64,000 bases of DNA, from the NCBI RefSeq assembly GCF_002285635.2, contig NZ_CP023049.2:2728001-2792000 (forward strand), written 5' to 3'. Source of the stretch: Chryseobacterium piperi (GTDB taxonomy: Bacteria; Bacteroidota; Bacteroidia; Flavobacteriales; Weeksellaceae). Made by a program: the position numbers and the translations under genes. Below, in pieces: positions 28,535 through 37,804 of the stretch; position 1 is the first letter of the stretch; every line of letters begins with the position of its first letter. Below the pieces are notes generated by a model. It saw only the letters and a list, made by a program, of their open reading frames with translations. It did not search any database and had not been told where the DNA came from.

Positions 28535-30031
28535 ATGAGTGAAAAATTAATTTTAGCTCTGGATCAGGGGACTACTTCCTCAAGAGCTATCCTATTCAAT
28601 CACAGCGGAGAAATTAAATACATATCTCAAAAGAATTTTGAACAAATATACCCGACCCCAGGCTGGGTAGAACACAACCCTAATGAGATATGGTCTTCCC
28701 AAATTTCAGTTGCTGCAGAAGTTATTGCAAAGGCAGGTATATCCGGATTAGAAGTTGCAGCGATCGGTATCACCAATCAACGTGAAACAACCATCGTATG
28801 GGATAAAGAAACTGGTGAACCTATTTACAACGCTATTGTATGGCAGGACAGAAGAACCTCCAAATATTGCGATTCTCTGAAAGAGCAAGGCTATACGGAC
28901 ATGATTAAAGAGAAAACAGGCCTTGTTTTAGATGCCTACTTCTCAGCTACCAAACTGAAATGGATCCTGGATAATGTGGAAGGAGCCAGAGAAAAAGCAG
29001 AAGCTGGAAAACTATGTTTCGGAACAGTAGACACCTGGCTTGTATGGAAACTTACGCGCGGAAAAATGTTCATAACAGATGTTTCTAACGCCAGCAGAAC
29101 CATGCTTCTCAACATCCAGACATTGGAATGGGATCAGGACCTTTTGAAATTATTCAATATTCCGGAGTCTATTCTTCCTCAGGTTAAACAAAGCAGTGAG
29201 GTTTATGGAGAAACAGCTACTACACTATTTTCTACCAAGATTCCTATCGCCGGTATAGCAGGAGACCAGCAAGCTGCTCTTTTCGGACAAATGTGTACAT
29301 CTCCGGGAATGGTAAAAAACACATATGGAACAGGATGTTTCTTACTAATGAATACTGGAACAGAAGCCGTTCATTCTAAAAACAACCTTTTAACTACTGT
29401 AGCCTGGAAAATAAATGGCGAAGTGAACTACGCTCTGGAAGGAAGTGTTTTTGTTGGAGGTGCTGCAATTCAATGGCTAAGAGACGGACTTAAATTAATT
29501 AATTCAGCCGAAGAAGTGAATAGCCTGGCTGAGACCGTAGAGGATAATGGAGGAGTTTATTTCGTCCCTGCCCTTACTGGTCTGGGAGCTCCATATTGGG
29601 ATCAATATGCAAGAGGTACTATTGTAGGTGTTACCCGCGGAACGACCAACGGACATATTGCCAGAGCAACATTAGAAGGAATTGCATTCCAGGTATATGA
29701 TATTGTAAAAGCTATGGAGGCCGATTCCGGAACAGACAGTCTTGAATTAAGAGTAGATGGCGGAGCTTCTACAAGTGATCTATTAATGCAAATCCAATCT
29801 GATTTATTCGGCTTTAAAATAACAAGACCTAAAACACTTGAGACAACAGCACTTGGTGCTGCCTATCTTGCAGGGCTTGCTGTCGGATACTGGAAAAATA
29901 TTGACGAAATCCAGTCACAATGGATTATAGACAAAGAATTCCATCCGAAAGTGGATAGAGAAAAAGTTGATAAAATGGTCCATTTCTGGAACAAAGCTGT
30001 GACACGTGCTCAGCACTGGATAGAAGATTAA
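28535..30031 (+). CDS. glpK: Glycerol kinase
   Basis: 498 residues from the ATG at 28535 ([20 protein letters not shown]), the standard FGGY-kinase start; an in-frame ATG at 28484 inside glpD was rejected. Further motifs: [28 protein letters not shown] in blocks, [25 protein letters not shown] and [18 protein letters not shown]. It phosphorylates glycerol to glycerol-3-phosphate, trapping it in the cytosol. Between glpD and glpF. Confidence 0.97.
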   Translation: MSEKLILALDQGTTSSRAILFNHSGEIKYISQKNFEQIYPTPGWVEHNPNEIWSSQISVAAEVIAKAGISGLEVAAIGITNQRETTIVWDKETGEPIYNAIVWQDRRTSKYCDSLKEQGYTDMIKEKTGLVLDAYFSATKLKWILDNVEGAREKAEAGKLCFGTVDTWLVWKLTRGKMFITDVSNASRTMLLNIQTLEWDQDLLKLFNIPESILPQVKQSSEVYGETATTLFSTKIPIAGIAGDQQAALFGQMCTSPGMVKNTYGTGCFLLMNTGTEAVHSKNNLLTTVAWKINGEVNYALEGSVFVGGAAIQWLRDGLKLINSAEEVNSLAETVEDNGGVYFVPALTGLGAPYWDQYARGTIVGVTRGTTNGHIARATLEGIAFQVYDIVKAMEADSGTDSLELRVDGGASTSDLLMQIQSDLFGFKITRPKTLETTALGAAYLAGLAVGYWKNIDEIQSQWIIDKEFHPKVDREKVDKMVHFWNKAVTRAQHWIED

Positions 30032-30055
30032 TCTCCAACATAAAAAAATAAACTT

Positions 30056-30787
30056 ATGACTCCATTTATAGCAGAAGTAATTGGTACCATGCTTCTTATA
30101 TTATTAGGTAATGGTGTGGTAGCCAATGTTGTTTTAAAAGGCACAAAAGGTAATAATTCCGGATGGATTGTTATTACGACAGCCTGGGCATTGGCCGTTT
30201 TTGTAGGTGTTACTGTTGCCGGCCCGGTAAGCGGAGCCCATTTAAACCCCGCAGTAACTATCGGATTAGCTGCCGCAGGAAAATTTTCCTGGGACATTGT
30301 TCCTTCTTATATTGCCGCACAAATGATAGGAGCCTTGTTAGGAGCCTTTTTAGTATGGCTGTTTAATAAAGATCATTTTGCCATTACGGAAGATGAGGGA
30401 GCAAAATTAGCATGCTTTAGTACAACACCAGCGATTAGAAATACTTTTTCAAATCTTATCAGTGAAATCATCGGAACTTTTGTTCTTGTATTTGTTATAT
30501 TTTATTTTGCTGGCGCGAGTATTTCTTTAAACAATGATCCTACTGCCAAAATAGGATTAGGTACTGTAGGTGCATTACCCGTAACACTATTGGTTTGGGT
30601 TATCGGTCTGTCTTTAGGAGGTACCACCGGATACGCAATCAATCCCGCCAGAGATTTAGGTCCACGGATCATGCATGCACTTCTTCCTATAAAAGGGAGC
30701 AGTGATTGGGGGTATGCCTGGATTCCCGTTATCGGGCCGATCCTTGGGGCTCTAATAGCCGCTGTTTTATTTGTAGCCTTAAATTAA
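30056..30787 (+). CDS. glpF: Glycerol uptake facilitator (aquaglyceroporin, MIP family)
   Basis: 243 residues, six membrane segments and both half-helix NPA boxes: SGAHLNPAVTIG (first) and YAINPARDLGPR (second). The Asp right after the second NPA-R and the GlpF-like spacing favour a glycerol-conducting pore over a strict water channel. Inner membrane. Lies 24 nt after glpK and 6 nt before the beta-barrel gene. Confidence 0.95.
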   Translation: MTPFIAEVIGTMLLILLGNGVVANVVLKGTKGNNSGWIVITTAWALAVFVGVTVAGPVSGAHLNPAVTIGLAAAGKFSWDIVPSYIAAQMIGALLGAFLVWLFNKDHFAITEDEGAKLACFSTTPAIRNTFSNLISEIIGTFVLVFVIFYFAGASISLNNDPTAKIGLGTVGALPVTLLVWVIGLSLGGTTGYAINPARDLGPRIMHALLPIKGSSDWGYAWIPVIGPILGALIAAVLFVALN

Positions 30788-30793
30788 TTACAA

Positions 30794-31597
30794 ATGAAGA
30801 ATATTGTAACAGGAATCTGTATCCTGGTTTTTGGACTGGGAAAGCTTTTCGCTCAGGAAAGCACAGAAATCAAAGATGACAGTCGTCTAGACTTCACAGC
30901 AAATATTCAAAACAACCACCTATGGAGAGGATTAATTATTACAGATAAGCCTGTAGTAATGGGAAATCTATCTTATGCTTTAGATAAAGAAAAGAAATGG
31001 AAAGTGGGAATTTGGGGAGCTTCCGCCTTAGCCGATGACAAGGATGGCACCCACTACAAAGAGATCAATTATTATGTTCAATATTCCGACGGACGTCTTT
31101 ATATTGCATTATGGGATCTTTTCAATGCCCGCAATATCAATACCGCTGTTGCTTCTGATGATATTTTCAATTACTCAAACAGAAGAACAGCCCATATTAT
31201 TGATCTGCGTACCAATTATACTTTCGGACCGGCTTTTCCTTTAAATATTGAAGCAGACATTATGCTTTATGGAGGTGCTAATGCAGGAGAAGTAATATTG
31301 GAGCCTGATGGAAGCTATAAGAAAAACAGGTATTCTACCTATGTACAGGTAAGTTACCCTGTAATTGCCCACAAAAAAGTAAATCTGGATGCTTTTGTCG
31401 GCGGAGGATTTGCACTTAATTCCAGTAGTTTCTTATATGGAAATGGGAAAAACAGCTTTGACATTGTCAATGTTGGCATAAGAGCCAGTAAAGCCCTTAA
31501 AATTACGGAACATTATACGCTCCCCGTTTCTATGATGGCGATGTGGAATCCTTCTAATAAATTTGCGAGAATCCAGCTCGCTGCAACTGTATTTTAA
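30794..31597 (+). CDS. Predicted outer-membrane beta-barrel protein in the glp operon
   Basis: 267 residues. Signal peptide (about 1-20, ending LFAQ), then beta-strand-rich sequence with alternating hydrophobic/polar residues (LDFTANIQNNHLWRGLIITD; KWKVGIWGASAL; EINYYVQYSDGRLYIALWD) and a C-terminal strand ending in Phe (IQLAATVF), as expected of an outer-membrane barrel. The WRG segment near the N-terminus recalls small porin-like proteins, but I cannot name a family. It follows glpF by only 6 nt and ends at the operon terminator, so it may be an outer-membrane channel for glycerol or its phosphate esters. That is inference from position. Confidence 0.75.
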   Translation: MKNIVTGICILVFGLGKLFAQESTEIKDDSRLDFTANIQNNHLWRGLIITDKPVVMGNLSYALDKEKKWKVGIWGASALADDKDGTHYKEINYYVQYSDGRLYIALWDLFNARNINTAVASDDIFNYSNRRTAHIIDLRTNYTFGPAFPLNIEADIMLYGGANAGEVILEPDGSYKKNRYSTYVQVSYPVIAHKKVNLDAFVGGGFALNSSSFLYGNGKNSFDIVNVGIRASKALKITEHYTLPVSMMAMWNPSNKFARIQLAATVF

Positions 31598-31623
31598 CAT
31601 TCAATTTTTATATTTAACAAAAG

Positions 31624-31649
31624 ACCATTCCAAGCAGGAATGGTTTTTT
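31624..31649 (+). terminator. Terminator of the glp operon
   Basis: An 8-bp perfect stem (ACCATTCC / GGAATGGT, 31624-31644) with loop AAGCA followed by TTTTTA, 27 nt past the barrel gene's stop codon. Confidence 0.85.
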
Positions 31650-31743
31650 ACTTAAAAGACAAAAAAACTTAAAAAAAAATATAATTACCGGGTTTTTACG
31701 GTTTAATTTTTGTATCAATAATTTTAATTTTGAGAAAAAAAAT

Positions 31744-32157
31744 ATGAAAAAAGCGCTCTGCTTGTTTATTTTATGCATCAGCATTCTCTTTTTCGCTCAA
31801 GTTAAAGCTCCTTTTACAGGTAAAAGAAGCTTTACTATTATTGAGGGATATAGCGGCACCGGTACGCCAGCCTACTATCTTGACATCAAAAAAAACGGGG
31901 ATGTGCACTTTGGCTATGTTCAGGTTAATCAGGCAAATGGTGAAGAAACTACCGAAGAAATGAATGCCGGAAAATATAATTCCAAAGCAATGAAAGTACA
32001 ATTCAAGAAATTTAATGAGACTTTTCTTGTAAAGTTCGATAAGGAAAATATTTATCTTACCGACGAGAACGGCACTATTCAAAAATCAGAAGACTGTTGT
32101 TCCGTTTTGGAATCGGATAAAGAAAGTTGTAATTGTGATAGCACACTGTACCTATGA
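31744..32157 (+). CDS. Secreted protein of unknown function (first gene of three-gene cassette)
   Basis: 137 residues. Signal peptide (MKKALCLFILCISILFFAQ), then a small beta-rich domain (KRSFTIIEGYSGTGTPAYYLDIKKNGDVHFGYV) and a Cys cluster at the C-terminus (EDCCSVLESDKESCNCDS: two adjacent Cys, then C-x-C). No family recognised. A TAATTTTG -7-like box lies at 31725-31732, so its transcript would have a very short leader. The TGA overlaps the ATG of the next gene by 4 nt, showing translational coupling. Confidence 0.7.
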   Translation: MKKALCLFILCISILFFAQVKAPFTGKRSFTIIEGYSGTGTPAYYLDIKKNGDVHFGYVQVNQANGEETTEEMNAGKYNSKAMKVQFKKFNETFLVKFDKENIYLTDENGTIQKSEDCCSVLESDKESCNCDSTLYL

Positions 32158-33158
32158 TAAAGTATCTTAACATATTATTCCTCCTTCTTATTGTTTCTTC
32201 GTGTCACAAAAAAGAGGTTCATCCCTATACGTTTTATTATTGGAAGACGAAGCTTTCTTTAAATTGGGAAGAGAAAAAAGCTTTGAGCCAGGCGACAGCT
32301 CCTTATTTATATACCCGGTTTTTTGATGTTGATAAGATCAATGGAAAATTTCAGCCTGTTGCTGTAACTACTAAAGACAAAAACTTTCAGGCGGGCAAAG
32401 CTATTATCCCTGTTGTCTTTATTACCAATCAGGCCTTAGTAGGTATTTCAAAAGATGAAATTACATTTCTGGCTGAGAGCATTAGCCATCTGATCCAAAA
32501 GAAAATCACAGAATTTCAATTAAAGGCCAATACCGAAATTCAGATTGACTGCGATTGGACCGCAGGAACAAGGGATGATTATTTTAAATTTTTAAAAGAA
32601 TTAAAAAAAATCTCCGGAAAAGAAATAAGCTGTACACTACGACTCCATCAGGTAAAAGACAAAGCCCAAACAGGGATCCCACCTGTACAAAGAGTATATT
32701 TGATGTGCTACTCTACTTCATCTCCATTGGAAACATCTGACAAGAATTCAATTTTAGATGTCAATATTCTGAAAAGCTATCTTTCGAAACTAGAAGACTA
32801 CCCTATCAAGAAAATCGAAGTAGCATTACCTATTTATTCCTGGGGAATTATTACCAACCATCTGGGAAAACATAAGCTCATTAATGCTTTATCAAGAAAA
32901 GATCTGGAAAATGAAAATTTTAAAAAACTTTCGGAAAACGAAGCTGAAGTTTTAAAAGACGGTTTCTATTTTGGAAGCTACCTAAGCAAAGGCTTCAAAA
33001 TAAAGGTTGAAGAAATTTCAGATGATCAACTTAAAGATGTCATCACTTTTTTAGATAAAAAAATACCTCAGTACAGTATTATTTATTATCAATTAGACAG
33101 TAAATTTGTTAGTAATCAAGACTTTAAACTCATTTCTAAATTCCAAGGTGATTTTTAA
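32154..33158 (+). CDS. Lipoprotein of unknown function, possible TIM-barrel glycosidase-like fold
   Basis: 334 residues. SPII signal with lipobox ending at Cys17 (LIVSSC). The mature part starts HPYTFYYWKTKLSLNWEEKKAL and continues with alternating strand/helix blocks: YTRFFDVD, IPVVFITNQ, then EIQIDCDWTAGTRDDYFKFL (about 125-145), VYLMCYS and KIEVALPIYSWG. The order, with an acidic IDCDW strand end, suggests a (beta/alpha)8 barrel of the kind seen in GH18-like or DUF3142-like proteins, but active-site residues cannot be assigned. It overlaps the previous gene by 4 nt and is followed 34 nt later by the large secreted gene. Confidence 0.7.
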   Translation: MIKYLNILFLLLIVSSCHKKEVHPYTFYYWKTKLSLNWEEKKALSQATAPYLYTRFFDVDKINGKFQPVAVTTKDKNFQAGKAIIPVVFITNQALVGISKDEITFLAESISHLIQKKITEFQLKANTEIQIDCDWTAGTRDDYFKFLKELKKISGKEISCTLRLHQVKDKAQTGIPPVQRVYLMCYSTSSPLETSDKNSILDVNILKSYLSKLEDYPIKKIEVALPIYSWGIITNHLGKHKLINALSRKDLENENFKKLSENEAEVLKDGFYFGSYLSKGFKIKVEEISDDQLKDVITFLDKKIPQYSIIYYQLDSKFVSNQDFKLISKFQGDF

Positions 33159-33192
33159 AATCACAGGACAATATCAATATCACACCCCCTCT

Positions 33193-35922
33193 ATGAAAAA
33201 GTATATCCTTTCTCTTGCCGTTGCTTCTCTTTTTTACACGAAGTATGATGCATGCGCATGGTCTGATCCCGATTATGAATACTTTAATCTATTTACTCAA
33301 AGTATCATAAAAGATAAAGCTTACCTTCCTTTTCTTCACAGCTATTCGACAAGATTTTATACTGACTTTAAACCATCGCAGGTTCCGGATGAAAATATCG
33401 GAGCCTGGAAAAAATACTTCAATAATCAGCTTAACTATGCCGAGACAGAATACCTGGTGAATAAGGTAAGCATGAACGATCTTAATGAACTGAAAAAGGG
33501 GACCCCCAACAACCAGCTATTAAAAAAATTAGGCCCCGGCTTTTATCAAAAATACCATGAAGGAATTGACTACCTCATAGAAGCTAAATATCTTGAACCC
33601 TATATGCGAATCAATTTTGTCGCTAATCCGGATTCTTATTTTTATGAAAGAGCGGAGGGAGATAAAAATGCAATGAAGCTAGATTATAATAAAACCATTG
33701 CTGCTTTAACGTCTTTATACCATGCAGCTAAAAATCCTGAAATCAAACAACGTTATGGCTATCAGCTGGTACGCTTCAATCATTATACAAGAAATTATGA
33801 CGCTGCTCTTCAGACATTTAAAACTTACGTAGAGCCTGTCAGAATGAAAAGTGTTCCATACTTTATGGCTTTGGACCAGTTGGCAGGAGCACAACGGGGA
33901 CTTCATATGAATAGCGATGCCAACTGGAACTTTTTCCAGGTATTTATGAACAGCAGCAGTCGAAAAGAGTCAGCTTTTGTATCTATGAAACTTTCAGATA
34001 CCGCTTCTTTCAATAATATCCTTAAAAGAGCCGGTACAAGTGATGAAAAGAATATGGCCTATTTTCTTTTAGGGTATGAGGATTTCACGAATCCTATTCC
34101 CATCATGGAAAAGATGTATGACATCAATCCTGATTCTGAAATACTGAAAGTAATGGCCGTAAGGAGTATTAATGAGTTAGAAAGAAATTATCTCCCAACC
34201 TATTATTATAATTCAGATGATATTGATAATACAGCAACCGCTCAAACTGCAGACTCTAAAGCATCTTCATCGGATAAAATCAAAACAGAGACACCAGCAG
34301 TAAAAGAAAAGGAGTTATCATTCTGGCAAAAGATTGTAAGGTTTTTTAAAAATCTTTTCGGCGGATCAAAATCAGATAAAACAGCAAATGGAGATAAGGC
34401 AGACCAAAGTGATGATGAACTGCTTGACAACCCAAACAGGCTTCCTTTCTTCTCAAAAAACCATAGTTACTATTGGTATGGAGATGAAAAGCAAAAAAAC
34501 TTCATCGATGATCTGGAAAAATTCACTGAAAAGACAAAAGAAAAATCTAAAGATGAATACTGGCAAATTGCAGATGCTTATCTAAAATTTTTGAAAAAAG
34601 ACTATAAGACAAGTACTAAAATTTTAGAGGATATTAAAACAACCAATCCGGAGTATCTTGAGGAAATAAAGAGAATGAAAGTCCTTAATGATATTGTATC
34701 CCAGCCCAAAATTACTTCTGAATATGAAGGTCATTTAATGAAGGATTACCCTGAGTATTTTATTGAAAAAGAAGTAAAAAAAGACAGTATCGCCAGTGAT
34801 TATGATAACTATTATGGACCTGTTCCTTCTACAGCATCATTCCTTAAAGATGTTTTGGCTAACCGTTACTTCTTACAGGGTGAGGATGGAAAATCGTTCT
34901 TGATGAGCAATAAGCTTTCCGATCTTCAATACAACCCTAACTCTAGCTTGGTCAAAAGTGTTGAAGATTTTTATAGAAAACCCAACAAGAATCAGTTTGA
35001 GCAGCAAATCATCGCCAAAAACATGGATGATGTGGGGAATATTGAAGCTTTCTTCAGCCTTATTTATGGTGATCGTGCGATGAGATTAGCGGACTTCGAA
35101 AAAGCCAGATCATACTACCAAAAAGCACAGGATTTTGTTGGAATTCCAAGAATTAATTATGACTGGGTTTCCGAACAACAACCTAAGGTCCCTCATCAAT
35201 ATAAGGCAAATGAATATAATGGCTTCAGAAATATTCCAAGCTATGTTTTCGGACATAACGTTTGGGAGAGCTATCAAAGCGATCCTGCGACCAGTATGAA
35301 AAATGAAGATTATTCCCAATTCCCATTCATTAAACCCAATATGAATAAACTGGAATTAGCAGACGCTCTTATTCAGCTCAAGAAAGCAGGCAACGGGAAA
35401 GACGAGAAAGCGGCAAAGGCCAACCAACTTATTGGAAATGCATTGTATAATACTTCTATTCTCGGATATTACAGACAGTTATTTGTAATGGATGTCGATA
35501 ATAGCAATGGTGGAAAATATGATTTCTGGAATACGGATAAAAAGACCCCTTATCAATATTATTATAAAAATTTCCTCGATCGCTCTTATATGGAGCCGGA
35601 TAATTTTGACCTCGCCATTAATTATTACAAGAAAGCATTAGACCTTTCAACCCAAAAAGAGGAGAAAGCCAGAATACTATTCCAGATGGCAAGTGCTGAA
35701 CAAGGAAAATATTATCAGTATGAAGCTAAGCATCCTTCTCATATCAGCTATTCTGATCCTAAATATTCAGAGAAAAGTGATGCTTATCAAAAGCAACTGG
35801 ACGAAACTAAAAACCAAAAATTCCGTACTTATTTTGCTTTGCTGAAAACACAGTACGCGGATACTGAAACGACTAAAAGCTTAATGGGAAGCTGTTCTTA
35901 TTTCAGTTACTTTATGAAGTAA
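33193..35922 (+). CDS. Large secreted repeat protein of unknown function (TPR-like helices)
   Basis: 909 residues from the ATG at 33193, chosen because it opens a signal peptide (MKKYILSLAVASLFYTKYDACA) followed by WSDPDYEYFNLFTQ; the frame is open upstream into the previous gene but without a better start. The mature protein is helical, with TPR-like pairs (YYQKAQDFVGIP; NYYKKALDLSTQKEEKARILFQMASAEQGK in blocks). A charged low-complexity stretch near 350-420 contains FWQKIVRFFKNLFGG, an amphipathic or membrane-binding helix. Similar proteins are widespread hypothetical genes in Bacteroidota. Function unknown; the partner of the two coupled genes upstream. Confidence 0.75.
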   Translation: MKKYILSLAVASLFYTKYDACAWSDPDYEYFNLFTQSIIKDKAYLPFLHSYSTRFYTDFKPSQVPDENIGAWKKYFNNQLNYAETEYLVNKVSMNDLNELKKGTPNNQLLKKLGPGFYQKYHEGIDYLIEAKYLEPYMRINFVANPDSYFYERAEGDKNAMKLDYNKTIAALTSLYHAAKNPEIKQRYGYQLVRFNHYTRNYDAALQTFKTYVEPVRMKSVPYFMALDQLAGAQRGLHMNSDANWNFFQVFMNSSSRKESAFVSMKLSDTASFNNILKRAGTSDEKNMAYFLLGYEDFTNPIPIMEKMYDINPDSEILKVMAVRSINELERNYLPTYYYNSDDIDNTATAQTADSKASSSDKIKTETPAVKEKELSFWQKIVRFFKNLFGGSKSDKTANGDKADQSDDELLDNPNRLPFFSKNHSYYWYGDEKQKNFIDDLEKFTEKTKEKSKDEYWQIADAYLKFLKKDYKTSTKILEDIKTTNPEYLEEIKRMKVLNDIVSQPKITSEYEGHLMKDYPEYFIEKEVKKDSIASDYDNYYGPVPSTASFLKDVLANRYFLQGEDGKSFLMSNKLSDLQYNPNSSLVKSVEDFYRKPNKNQFEQQIIAKNMDDVGNIEAFFSLIYGDRAMRLADFEKARSYYQKAQDFVGIPRINYDWVSEQQPKVPHQYKANEYNGFRNIPSYVFGHNVWESYQSDPATSMKNEDYSQFPFIKPNMNKLELADALIQLKKAGNGKDEKAAKANQLIGNALYNTSILGYYRQLFVMDVDNSNGGKYDFWNTDKKTPYQYYYKNFLDRSYMEPDNFDLAINYYKKALDLSTQKEEKARILFQMASAEQGKYYQYEAKHPSHISYSDPKYSEKSDAYQKQLDETKNQKFRTYFALLKTQYADTETTKSLMGSCSYFSYFMK

Positions 35923-35940
35923 TTATCATGCTTAAATAAT

Positions 35941-35970
35941 AAAAAAGGAATCATAATGATTCCTTTTTTT
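35941..35970. terminator. Bidirectional terminator between convergent genes
   Basis: AAAAAAGGAATCAT and its inverted copy ATGATTCCTTTTTTT form a 13-15 bp stem with almost no loop. It closes the three-gene cassette (plus strand) and overlaps the last codons of the minus-strand iron permease-like gene, serving both. Confidence 0.8.
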
Positions 35971-36451
35971 GTTGTTGCTTCCCTAGCCACTCTTCATGTT
36001 TTCTTTTGAAGAACTCATGCTTATAATCCTGATTTCTTTTAGCAGCATCAATAGAATGAGAGGTATGAATATCAACATCATCTTGTGCAAAGTCAGCCAG
36101 TTTCTCATAATAAATATGCAATTGATCTAATTCTTTTTCGGATAGATCTTCTATATCTACAATCCGGTTACTTGCTTTTTCATGTGCTGCAATCAGTTCA
36201 TTAAGCTTAATTTGGATTGCTTTTGAGTCCTTATTTTGAGCTTTTTGGATAAGGAAAACCATTAAAAAAGTGATAATAGTAGTTCCCGTATTAATCACAA
36301 GCTGCCATGTTTCTGAATAATGAAAAACGGGACCCGACAGTGCCCAAATGACAACAATTGCAGTGGCTCCAATAAAAGCATACGAACTTCCTGTGAATTT
36401 TGTTGCCCAATCCGAAAATTTTTCGAAAAGATTATTTTTCTTATGACTCAT
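35951..36451 (-). CDS. Low-affinity iron permease family protein
   Basis: 166 residues. N-terminal FEKFSDWATKFTGSSYAFIGATAIV with a first membrane segment at about 22-40, a second at about 50-68 (LVINTGTTIITFLMVFLIQKAQNKDSKAIQIKLNELI in blocks), then a soluble helix. This is the bacterial protein family related to yeast low-affinity Fe(II) permease Fet4; iron transport has not been shown for most bacterial members. Located 76 nt downstream of the PepSY gene, next to two iron-type receptors, which supports a metal role. Confidence 0.85.
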   Translation of the reverse strand: MSHKKNNLFEKFSDWATKFTGSSYAFIGATAIVVIWALSGPVFHYSETWQLVINTGTTIITFLMVFLIQKAQNKDSKAIQIKLNELIAAHEKASNRIVDIEDLSEKELDQLHIYYEKLADFAQDDVDIHTSHSIDAAKRNQDYKHEFFKRKHEEWLGKQQQKKESL

Positions 36452-36527
36452 TGTTAATCGTATTTTTAATGAATAAATTTATTAAAATAAATAGTTATCC
36501 AGATAAATAAAACAACAAATACCAATA

Positions 36528-37724
36528 TTACTTTATTTTTTTCACTCGATGCCACCAAATTAAAAATCCGGTAATGGGTAGAGAGCATCCGATGAGACAT
36601 ACCACAAAATACAGAATAATACTTGGTAGTCCCATTATTTCTCCGGTATGAAGTGGTTTCACTAAAGCAGTAAACTGTTTATTAAGTGGCTTTTCCGAAA
36701 ATAATTCTTTGGTTTTGAACACCCCTGTCTTATCGAAACTTATTTCATCGGGAAGCATCATTCCCAATAAATTATGAGTATTGGTTTTAATAACAACATA
36801 TCTGGGATTATCTTTATTGGGCATTTCAATACGGGTTGTTGCATGGTATGGAAGATACTTATCAGACGATACTAAAATCCGATCGATAGATGCTACTTGT
36901 GAATTCCTCAAATTCTTTTTTTCATTCTGCTTCTCCAGCATATCCTCAAGAAGGCTTCCAAAAGCATCATTACCATCTTCTTTTTCATTGGCAACAGCTT
37001 CTATTGATGAACCGCCTAACGAAATAATCAGTGCATTTTTCACCCAGGGATAAGTCACATAAAGACCGGTTATCGAAATGAAGAAAAGTATTAAAAAAGT
37101 GTAAAACCCAAGGGTATTATGGAGATCATAATTCAGTCGCTGAAATTTCGCATTCAGTTTTACCGTTAATCCCTGTTTTAAAAATTTGAGTTTCTTAGGC
37201 AGCCAAAGGATCAATCCGGAAATCAATAAAATACAAAACATCAAAACTGAGGCGCCTACAATTTGTCTTCCAACATTTCCCATCATTAGATTTCTATGGA
37301 TATCAAGAACCATATCAAAAAATCGATTCGCTCCAACATCAGCCTCCCCCAATATCTTTCCGGTATACTGATCATAATAACCGCTTTTATCAAGCTGATT
37401 TTCTTTATAAGAAATTACATAACTCCGGCCTTGATGATCCGGGATCAATAAAGAAGTAAGCTCTTTATTATTTCTCAGTAACTCTGCTTTGATCTGATCA
37501 GGCTTTATGGGAGACTTTCCATTTGAGTGGATATATACTTTATCTCTATTTGAAAAATCGATGACCTGATTTTTGAAAGCATATAAACATCCTGTTAAGC
37601 ACATAACAAAAACAATGATACAGGATAAAAGTCCGAGCCACATATGGATGAGCCACATCAGATATTTAAGAATGGACTCCTTCTTTCTTCTTTTTCTATA
37701 CAGGCTTTTTATTAATGGGGTCAT
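36528..37724 (-). CDS. PepSY-associated TM-helix domain protein (putative siderophore/iron-uptake membrane component)
   Basis: 398 residues from the ATG at 37724 (MTPLIKSLYRKRRKKESILK). An ATG at 37745 was rejected because it lies inside a terminator hairpin (37743-37769). Four membrane segments: after the basic N-terminus (LLSCIIVFVMCLTGCLYAF), at about 155-178 (ASVLMFCILLISGLILW), at about 205-225, and near the C-terminus, with PepSY-type periplasmic loops between. Family members often pair with TonB receptors and may act as ferric-siderophore reductases. Next to, but terminator-separated from, the TonB-receptor/lipoprotein pair. Confidence 0.82.
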   Translation of the reverse strand: MTPLIKSLYRKRRKKESILKYLMWLIHMWLGLLSCIIVFVMCLTGCLYAFKNQVIDFSNRDKVYIHSNGKSPIKPDQIKAELLRNNKELTSLLIPDHQGRSYVISYKENQLDKSGYYDQYTGKILGEADVGANRFFDMVLDIHRNLMMGNVGRQIVGASVLMFCILLISGLILWLPKKLKFLKQGLTVKLNAKFQRLNYDLHNTLGFYTFLILFFISITGLYVTYPWVKNALIISLGGSSIEAVANEKEDGNDAFGSLLEDMLEKQNEKKNLRNSQVASIDRILVSSDKYLPYHATTRIEMPNKDNPRYVVIKTNTHNLLGMMLPDEISFDKTGVFKTKELFSEKPLNKQFTALVKPLHTGEIMGLPSIILYFVVCLIGCSLPITGFLIWWHRVKKIK

Positions 37725-37742
37725 GGTATGAAATAACAAAAA

Positions 37743-37769
37743 CATTAAGACAGTAGTGCTGCCTTAATG
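37743..37769 (-). terminator. Terminator between the 37805 lipoprotein gene and the PepSY gene
   Basis: On the minus strand CATTAAGGCAG pairs with CTGTCTTAATG (one mismatch), followed by TTTTTG. It lies 36 nt after the lipoprotein stop and just before the PepSY start, so the PepSY gene is read by leakage or has its own promoter. Confidence 0.75.
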
Positions 37770-37804
37770 TTTTCTAGCTAAAATTAATATGAATGTGTAT
37801 TTTA

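Noticed and set aside
36528..37745. The ATG at 37745 as PepSY protein start
   Set aside because: It is inside the stem of a terminator hairpin; the ATG at 37724 is clear of it and starts a basic N-terminus as usual.
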